18,236 nucleotides of DNA from Betaproteobacteria bacterium UBA2293 (GTDB lineage: Bacteria; Pseudomonadota; Gammaproteobacteria; Burkholderiales; Rhodocyclaceae): contig DDWF01000069.1 in the NCBI GenBank assembly GCA_002345845.1, forward strand, positions 1 through 18,236, in the 5' to 3' direction. This document shows, in pieces, positions 14,520 through 18,236 of the stretch. The notes beneath the pieces are model-generated. The model had not been told where the DNA came from and made no database searches. It saw only the letters and a list, made by a program, of their open reading frames with translations. A program made the position numbers and the translations under genes. The first letter of the stretch is position 1. Every line of letters begins with the position of its first letter.

Positions 14520-15932
14520 TCAGGGAAACAGGAAAGAGGCTTTCTCGCGGACCGCAATATCGTCATGCCCTTCGGCCGTGATATCGAAGTGTATGGTATT
14601 TGCCCCCCTGTTGCCCGACTCAGGGGGCACGCGAACGACAATGGTCACTTCGTGATTCTGCGCACTCTCAACCTCAACCACCTGGTCACCGGCGATCTCG
14701 ATGCCGGCCAGCCCCCCGACGGAAAGCAGGTAGCGCTTCGGTGCCTCGGTTGTGTTCATGAGCTTGAGGTTGTAAATATTTTCGATACTGCCATCATCCG
14801 CCTCGCGCGCCAAGGTGGAGCGATCGCGAATCACGTCGACCTTGAGCGGGACCCGCGTCGCCAGCGACCAGATCGCCGCCACCGTGATCGCCATCAGGAT
14901 GATGGTGTAAACGATGATGCGCGGGCGCAGGATGTGATTGACCACATCCTTTGCTGAGAAATGCATGGCCAGCGCGTTTTCGGTGGTGTAGCGAATAAGT
15001 CCACGCGGCAAACCCACTTTGTCCATCACCGGGTCGCAGGCATCAATGCACGCGCCACAGCCGATACATTCGTATTGGGTTCCCTTGCGAATGTCGATGC
15101 CGGTTGGGCAAACCACTACACACAGGTTGCAATCGACACAGTCACCCTGACCGGCAAGCGTGGCATCGACCGCCTTTTTGCGTGGCCCCCGTGGCTCGCC
15201 ACGCTCGGGATCGTAGGTGATGATCAGGGTATCAGGATCAAACATGACCCCCTGGAAGCGCGCGTACGGACACATATATTTGCACACCTGCTCACGCAGG
15301 AAACCCGCCTGCATGTAGCAGAAGCCGCCGTAGAAAAAGATCCAGAACAGTTCCCAGCCGGACAACCCAAAGGGCATTGCCGCCAGCAACTCCTTGATCG
15401 GCGTGAAGTACGCGACGAGGGTAAAACCAGTCCACAAGGAGATGGCCAACCAGATGGCATGCTTGACCGCCTTAACACGCAACTTTCGCGCGTTCATCGG
15501 CGCCTTGTCGAGCTTCATCCGGGTTGAACGATCACCTTCGATCCTGTTCTCGACCCACATGAAAATTTCGGAATAAACGGTTTGCGGACAGGCATATCCG
15601 CAAAACAAGCGCCCCGCTACGGCGGTAAAAAGGAAGAGCGCGTAAGCCGAGATGATCAGCAACAAGGCCAAGTAAAACACATCCTGCGGCCAGAGGACCA
15701 GTCCGAAGAAATAGAACTTGCGTTCTACCAGATGCAGAAGAACAGCCTGACGCTCGTTCCACTGAAGCCACGGCAAACCATAGAAAAGGATCTGGGTGAA
15801 CCATACCAAGGCCCAGCGCCAAGTATTCCACCAGCCCTTTACATCGCGGATATAGACCTTTTTGTGTTTCTCGTAGAAAGAAACAGCCACTCCGGCCCCG
15901 TGATCCTGCGAAATGATTTCCTTGCTGTCCAT
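14520..15932 (-). CDS. ccoG: CcoG/FixG (RdxA family), iron-sulfur membrane protein of cbb3 biogenesis
   Basis: CcoG is a polyferredoxin-like membrane protein, reported in other bacteria to reduce copper during cbb3 oxidase assembly. The 470-residue product has several membrane segments (about 38-55, 84-106, 157-177, 192-210, 338-357). Conserved cysteine pairs lie next to membrane segments in LFCGYACPQTVYSEIFMWVE (C111, C115) and CKYMCPYARFQGVMFD (C217, C221). A 2x[4Fe-4S] ferredoxin domain follows (C265, C268, C271, C275 and C289, C292, C295, C299). The C-terminal domain is periplasmic and beta-rich (about 365-470), as in the FixG family. The ATG at 15932 has AAAGG 4 nt upstream; a TTG at 15971 would add 13 residues. 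It begins 121 bp after ccoP, beyond a terminator hairpin, so it depends on read-through or its own promoter, which I could not identify. Confidence 0.95.
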   Translation of the reverse strand: MDSKEIISQDHGAGVAVSFYEKHKKVYIRDVKGWWNTWRWALVWFTQILFYGLPWLQWNERQAVLLHLVERKFYFFGLVLWPQDVFYLALLLIISAYALFLFTAVAGRLFCGYACPQTVYSEIFMWVENRIEGDRSTRMKLDKAPMNARKLRVKAVKHAIWLAISLWTGFTLVAYFTPIKELLAAMPFGLSGWELFWIFFYGGFCYMQAGFLREQVCKYMCPYARFQGVMFDPDTLIITYDPERGEPRGPRKKAVDATLAGQGDCVDCNLCVVVCPTGIDIRKGTQYECIGCGACIDACDPVMDKVGLPRGLIRYTTENALAMHFSAKDVVNHILRPRIIVYTIILMAITVAAIWSLATRVPLKVDVIRDRSTLAREADDGSIENIYNLKLMNTTEAPKRYLLSVGGLAGIEIAGDQVVEVESAQNHEVTIVVRVPPESGNRGANTIHFDITAEGHDDIAVREKASFLFP

Positions 15933-15951
15933 GACGCCTTTGTCGGTATCA

Positions 15952-15998
15952 AAATTGCGCTTTGGCCCCAAGGCACCATGTCAGCGCAAACGCAATTT
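15952..15998. repeat. Inverted repeat in the ccoG leader
   Basis: The arms AAATTGCG (15952-15959) and CGCAATTT (15991-15998) are exact reverse complements separated by 31 bp. They lie between the ccoP terminator and the ccoG start. The arms do not fit the FNR/ANR consensus. It may be a regulator site pair or chance. Confidence 0.35.
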
Positions 15999-16013
15999 GG
16001 ATACAGAAGAGGG

Positions 16014-16043
16014 AAAAGCAACGGGGCGGCTCACGCCGCCCCG
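16014..16043 (-). terminator. Intrinsic terminator after ccoP
   Basis: On the minus strand a 9 bp perfect GC stem (16022-16030 pairing with 16035-16043) closes a 4-nt loop and is followed by TTGCTTTT. It begins 10 bp after the ccoP stop codon. It would end or attenuate the ccoNOQP transcript before ccoG. Confidence 0.85.
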
Positions 16044-16053
16044 CATCAAACAA

Positions 16054-16953
16054 TTACTTAGCGCCTTGGCTCACGCTGAGCACATAAGCGGACAGCAGGT
16101 GAATCTTGGCATCGCCGAGGAAGTCCTTCCACGCAGGCATCTTGTTCTGACGGCCATTGGTGATGGTCTCGGTAATGACGGCCTCGGAGGAACCATACAA
16201 CCAGACCTTGTCGGTCAGGTTAGGCGCGCCGAGTGCCTGCATGCCGGTGCCGTCAGCGCCGTGACAACCGATACAGCCGGCGCTGGAGAAGGCTTCCTGA
16301 CCACGAGCTGTACGCACGGCATCGTTCGGCAGACCGGACAAGGAGCGGACATAATTGGCCAGATCCTTGATCGTGTCAGCACCGAGCTGTGCATGCGGCG
16401 GCATGATCCCCATACGACCTTCAGAGATAGTTGCCTTGATCTGATCCGGCTCACCGCCCCACTGCCAATCACCGTCAGTCAGATTCGGGAAGCCCTTGGC
16501 ACCACGAGCATCAGCACCGTGACACTGCATGCAGTAGGTCAGGTACATGCGCTTGCCCATTTCCATAGCCTGCTTGTCGCCAGCAACAGCCTTCAGATCC
16601 ATGGCCATGTACTTGTCAAACAGCGGCTTGACGGCAGCATCCATCTTCTGGACTTCGGCCGTATGCTGCCCGACGGAGGTCCAGTTCAGCATGCCCTTGA
16701 AGTTGCCAAGACCCGGGTAAAGTGCCAGATAGACCAGCGCAAAGACCACGGTGATGACGAACATCCAGCTCCACCACTTGGGCATCGGGTTGTTGTATTC
16801 CTCAAGGGTTTCATCCCAGACATGACCCATGGTCTTGCCCGGCGTGAAGGTCGCCTTGCCCTGTACGATCAGCAGAACCGCGCAGGCCAGAATACTGCCC
16901 AGGACGATCACAATGACGTACATGTTCCAAAAATCGTTTACGAAATCGCTCAT
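16054..16953 (-). CDS. ccoP: CcoP, dihaem cytochrome c subunit of cbb3 oxidase
   Basis: CcoP is the electron-entry subunit of the cbb3-type cytochrome c oxidase. The 299-residue protein has two N-terminal membrane segments (about 9-30 and 61-79), joined by a loop with the family segment TMGHVWDETLEEYNNPMPKWW. Two cytochrome c domains face the periplasm: haem sites CMQCH (141-145) and CIGCH (227-231), with candidate axial methionines M184 (IMPPH) and M272 (KMPAW). The length and the two-segment layout are typical of proteobacterial CcoP. The ATG at 16953 has an AAAGGAAAG ribosome site and lies 14 bp after ccoQ. A terminator follows the gene directly. Confidence 0.97.
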   Translation of the reverse strand: MSDFVNDFWNMYVIVIVLGSILACAVLLIVQGKATFTPGKTMGHVWDETLEEYNNPMPKWWSWMFVITVVFALVYLALYPGLGNFKGMLNWTSVGQHTAEVQKMDAAVKPLFDKYMAMDLKAVAGDKQAMEMGKRMYLTYCMQCHGADARGAKGFPNLTDGDWQWGGEPDQIKATISEGRMGIMPPHAQLGADTIKDLANYVRSLSGLPNDAVRTARGQEAFSSAGCIGCHGADGTGMQALGAPNLTDKVWLYGSSEAVITETITNGRQNKMPAWKDFLGDAKIHLLSAYVLSVSQGAK

Positions 16954-16967
16954 TTGCTTTCCTTTTA

Positions 16968-17144
16968 TCAGCGCGGTTGCGATGCACTGGGCATCGCACC
17001 CTGATCATCGTCTTCCGCGAACGGCAGGTTGGCAGCTTCCTCAAACCCCTTCTTGCTGCCCCTGCCATAAGCCCACCCCACGATCGCCAGGAAGCAGAGC
17101 AACCCGGCAACCGTGATAATGGAACGCAGATCGTTGATGTCCAT
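16968..17144 (-). CDS. ccoQ: CcoQ, small subunit of cbb3 oxidase
   Basis: CcoQ is a small single-span protein that stabilises the cbb3 complex. The 58-residue product has one membrane segment (about 8-27, SIITVAGLLCFLAIVGWAY), then the basic RGSKKGFEEAANLPF stretch and an acidic patch, as in family members. I chose the ATG at 17144 (MDINDLRS), the usual CcoQ start; a GTG directly after the ccoO stop (17150) would add two residues. The ribosome site is weak and overlaps the ccoO end, so translation is likely coupled to ccoO. Confidence 0.93.
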   Translation of the reverse strand: MDINDLRSIITVAGLLCFLAIVGWAYGRGSKKGFEEAANLPFAEDDDQGAMPSASQPR

Positions 17145-17150
17145 GGCCAC

Positions 17151-17786
17151 TTACTTCATCGTGCTCAGTGCCGTACCCATACCCTGCAGGTAGGCAATCA
17201 GAACATCCAGTTCGGTCTGGTCACCGATAGCGGCCTTGGCTCCCTTGATCTCCTCGTCGGTATAGGTCGGGATACCACGCACGTTGGCATAGCCACGCAT
17301 GAGTTGCATCTTGGCTTCGATATCCTTGCCAACCGTGTCCTTGGCCTTGTTATTGGCCAGGAAGCCAAAGGCAGGCATATTGGACTCCGGCACAACGTCA
17401 CGCGGATTGATCAGGTGAGCGCGCTGCCACTCGTCCGAGTAGCGACCACCAACGCGATGCAGGTCGGGACCGGTACGCTTGGAACCCCACTGGAACGGAT
17501 GGTCGTAGACGTATTCACCAGCCACCGAGTAGTGGCCATAACGCTCGGTCTCTGCACGGAACGGACGAATCATCTGCGAATGGCAGAGGAAGCAGCCTTC
17601 GCGAACATAGACATCACGTCCAGCCAGACGTACTGCGTCGTAAGGCTTGGTACCTTCCACAGGCGTCGTCGTGGACTTCTGGAAAAAGAGCGGAACGATT
17701 TCCAGCAGACCGCCCCACAGGACCACAAACAACGTGAGGATGAACAGCAGGCCTACGTTCTTTTCAATTTGCTCATGCTTAAGCAT
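17151..17786 (-). CDS. ccoO: CcoO, monohaem cytochrome c subunit of cbb3 oxidase
   Basis: CcoO is the membrane-anchored cytochrome c subunit that passes electrons to the catalytic subunit CcoN. The 211-residue protein has one N-terminal membrane anchor (about 11-34) and a periplasmic cytochrome domain with haem site CFLCH (65-69) inside [23 protein letters not shown] and candidate axial ligand M137 (ESNMPAF). The downstream segments [15 protein letters not shown] and [13 protein letters not shown] are typical of the family. The ATG at 17786 follows a GGGGGAG ribosome site 16 bp after the ccoN stop. Confidence 0.97.
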   Translation of the reverse strand: MLKHEQIEKNVGLLFILTLFVVLWGGLLEIVPLFFQKSTTTPVEGTKPYDAVRLAGRDVYVREGCFLCHSQMIRPFRAETERYGHYSVAGEYVYDHPFQWGSKRTGPDLHRVGGRYSDEWQRAHLINPRDVVPESNMPAFGFLANNKAKDTVGKDIEAKMQLMRGYANVRGIPTYTDEEIKGAKAAIGDQTELDVLIAYLQGMGTALSTMK

Positions 17787-17802
17787 TCTTTTCTCCCCCT
17801 AA

Positions 17803-18236
17803 TCAGGCGTGATGACCAGCCGGAGCGATCACCGGCAAATCCTGCGTCTTGCCGCCAGCCATGGTCTTGAACATGTTGTAGGCCATGATCAGCATGCCCA
17901 ACAGGAACAGGACGCCACCCAGCCAACGGATCGCCCAGAACGGGTAGGAGCCCTTGACCGACTCGACGAAGCTGTAAGCCAGCGTACCGTCGGCGTTGAC
18001 CGCACGCCACATCAGGCCCTGCATCACACCGGCAATCCACATGGAGGCGATATACAGAACGGTGCCGATGGTGGCGATCCAGAAGTGGGTCGTAACCAGG
18101 GCGGTGCTATACATTTCCTTCTTGCCGAAAAGACGGGGCAGGAGGTAGTAGATCGAACCGATGGAGACCATGGCCACCCAGCCGAGCGCACCGGAGTGCA
18201 CGTGGCCAACAGTCCAGTCCGTGTAATGCGACAGCG
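17803..18236 (-). CDS. ccoN: CcoN, catalytic subunit of cbb3 oxidase (N-terminus cut by window edge)
   Basis: CcoN holds the haem-copper centre that reduces oxygen to water with high affinity. Only about 144 C-terminal codons are in the window; the frame is open through base 18236, so the full gene (usually near 475 residues) starts outside. The visible part opens with LSHYTDWTVGHVHSGALGW, the conserved haem-ligand region with several histidines, followed by SIGSIYYLLPRLFGKK and two further membrane segments (around FWIATIGTVLYIASMWIAGVM and GGVLFLLGMLIMAYNMFK). The protein ends in VIAPAGHHA. It is the first gene of ccoNOQP. An FNR/ANR-type promoter, if present, would lie outside the window. 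Confidence 0.96.
   Translation of the reverse strand, partial: LSHYTDWTVGHVHSGALGWVAMVSIGSIYYLLPRLFGKKEMYSTALVTTHFWIATIGTVLYIASMWIAGVMQGLMWRAVNADGTLAYSFVESVKGSYPFWAIRWLGGVLFLLGMLIMAYNMFKTMAGGKTQDLPVIAPAGHHA

Noticed and set aside
15939..15952. TTGAT-like half site before ccoG as an FNR/ANR box
   Set aside because: The second half does not match ATCAA, and the site would lie very close to the start codon.
15913..17004. 363-codon open frame on the plus strand across ccoP and the ccoG leader
   Set aside because: It runs antisense through ccoP and its terminator stem; the protein has no recognisable features.

Overview
The window looks like a chromosomal segment of a flagellated, respiring betaproteobacterium. 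GC-rich sequence, the gene order and protein wording fit the Rhodocyclales/Dechloromonas–Azonexus neighbourhood, but that placement is inference from recall, not a search. Coding density is very high: the longest gap is 177 bp (12414-12590), and no mobile element, CRISPR array, tRNA or rRNA gene was seen.

Region 1 (1-12413, minus strand) is a motility and chemotaxis operon. In transcription order it reads motA, motB, cheY, cheA, cheW, a four-helix-bundle chemoreceptor, an Aer-like PAS chemoreceptor, cheR, cheD, cheB (cut by the window edge). It holds the stator (MotAB), the CheA-CheW-CheY phosphorelay, two receptors, and all three receptor-modifying enzymes: methyltransferase CheR, deamidase CheD and methylesterase CheB. 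No cheZ lies inside the window. A sigma70-like promoter with a small inverted repeat between its boxes lies just upstream of motA.

Region 2 (12591-13799) holds two convergent genes whose stops are 3 bp apart: a zinc-ribbon Nudix hydrolase on the plus strand and a TonB-family C-terminal-domain protein on the minus strand.

Region 3 (13824-18236, minus strand) is the cbb3 cytochrome oxidase locus: ccoN (cut by the window edge), ccoO, ccoQ, ccoP, a strong intrinsic terminator, ccoG, ccoH/fixH and a 46-residue DUF3149-type membrane microprotein. The TonB-like gene follows in the same direction.

Taken together the window links oxygen or redox sensing behaviour (Aer-like receptor with the chemotaxis relay) to the high-affinity terminal oxidase used at low oxygen. 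I found no clearly undescribed system. The points most worth checking are a five-copy GYGFF-type motif ladder in the CheA linker, a CheR-tethering pentapeptide codon run that doubles as the cheR ribosome binding site, the microprotein and TonB-like gene attached to the cco locus, and the candidate operator in the motA promoter.
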